Assembly: GCA_041751995.1 (NCBI GenBank)
Contig: JBGSHY010000089.1
Location: forward strand, 1 to 41,577
Direction: 5' to 3'
Length of the DNA stretch: 41,577 nucleotides
Origin: JANMEX01 sp041751995
GTDB lineage: Bacteria > Pseudomonadota > Alphaproteobacteria > Rhizobiales > Rhizobiaceae
Shown: in pieces, positions 41,403 through 41,577 of the stretch
How positions within the stretch are numbered: the stretch's first letter is position 1
Layout: each line of letters begins with the position of its first letter
The notes under the pieces: model-generated
What the model saw: the letters and a program-made list of their open reading frames with translations, nothing else
What the model was told of the DNA's origin: nothing
Databases searched by the model: none
Made by a program: the position numbers and the translations under genes

Positions 41403-41577
41403 TGTTGATTTCCACTCAGAACTGAGCCGGGTTTTTCACCGAGAAGTGAGCCACCTCTGACTATGGATTCCGGTCATTCTTGGGTCAAGGCATGGTCTTT
41501 CTCCTTCTGTTTCTTGGCTGTCGCGGCTGAACTGGCCTTGAAGCGGAAGCTGTCGTTTCCGGTTTCCAGAATGTGGC
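41403..41577. mobile_element. IS21-family insertion sequence, one end (runs past the window)
   Basis: The element appears to begin at TGTTGATTTCC (41403), an IS21-type TG terminus. Two copies of a 16-bp motif, CACTCAGAACTGAGCC (41413) and CACCGAGAAGTGAGCC (41437), lie 24 bp apart; repeated terminal transposase-binding sites of this sort are usual in IS21. The end of istB lies just inside. The other end and istA are outside the window. Confidence 0.8.
41474..41577 (-). CDS. istB: IstB-like ATP-binding protein, C-terminus only (window edge)
   Basis: Helper ATPase of IS21-family transposition. Only the last 33 residues are visible, opening with HILETGNDSFRFKASSA. The HIxETGNDSxRFK pattern is the usual end of IstB proteins. 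A Lys/Gln-rich tail and a TGA (plus-strand TCA at 41474) follow. The rest is cut by the window edge, so integrity of the element cannot be judged. Confidence 0.8.
   Translation of the reverse strand, partial: HILETGNDSFRFKASSAATAKKQKEKDHALTQE

Noticed and set aside
1..41577. CRISPR arrays or known anti-phage defence systems
   Set aside because: No regularly spaced repeats and no defence-type protein families were seen.

Overview
The window looks like chromosomal DNA of an alphaproteobacterium of the order Hyphomicrobiales (Rhizobiales). The evidence is a class I lysyl-tRNA synthetase, the cell-cycle regulator GcrA, a two-domain dCTP deaminase, a PstA with the long N-terminal insertion seen in rhizobia, a SAM-II riboswitch ahead of metZ, PrsDE-type type I secretion and many rhizobial-style small conserved proteins. 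GC is clearly above 50% overall, with a few strikingly AT-rich patches. The genus cannot be named from the sequence alone.

Layout. 1-5.4 kb: the 3' end of a fadJ-type beta-oxidation gene with its terminator, an autocleavable S24 repressor, an exported nuclease-fold protein, lysK and an orphan solute-binding protein. 5.4-9.1 kb: a quorum-sensing cassette of LuxR receptor, LuxI acyl-homoserine-lactone synthase and a membrane glycosyltransferase with a GspE/MshE-N-like N-terminus. 9.1-17.8 kb: polyphosphate kinase 2 and, divergently, the complete phosphate regulon phoR-pstSCAB-phoU-phoB with a Pho box before pstS and a long hairpin after it. 17.8-22.3 kb: gcrA, a structured 408-bp intergenic region, then argD-argF-hslO and apaG. 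22.4-26.2 kb: a CDP-alcohol phosphatidyltransferase, a small conserved protein, metZ under a SAM-II riboswitch, and dcd. 26.2-31 kb: a BBP7-like outer-membrane barrel gene lying between two copies of an imperfect direct repeat, an NTF2-like protein, tRNA-Gly(CCC), a DUF6460 protein, pyrD, a DUF952 protein and two small envelope proteins. 31-37.1 kb: a NarL-type response regulator converging on a sodium-symporter-fused hybrid kinase, mscL and an aminotransferase. 37.2-41.6 kb: prsD-prsE-galE, an AT-rich palindromic spacer and the terminus of an IS21-family insertion sequence that runs out of the window.

Functional links. Phosphate uptake, its two-component control and polyphosphate metabolism sit side by side. 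The luxR-luxI-glycosyltransferase group suggests density-controlled polysaccharide synthesis; its glycosyltransferase may also be nucleotide-controlled through the N-terminal domain. prsDE next to galE fits export of surface or polysaccharide-modifying proteins. Most of the window is ordinary core genome. The parts most worth a second look are the quorum-sensing/glycosyltransferase cassette with its 23% GC patch, the repeat-flanked barrel gene, the argD leader and the phosphate-operon hairpin.
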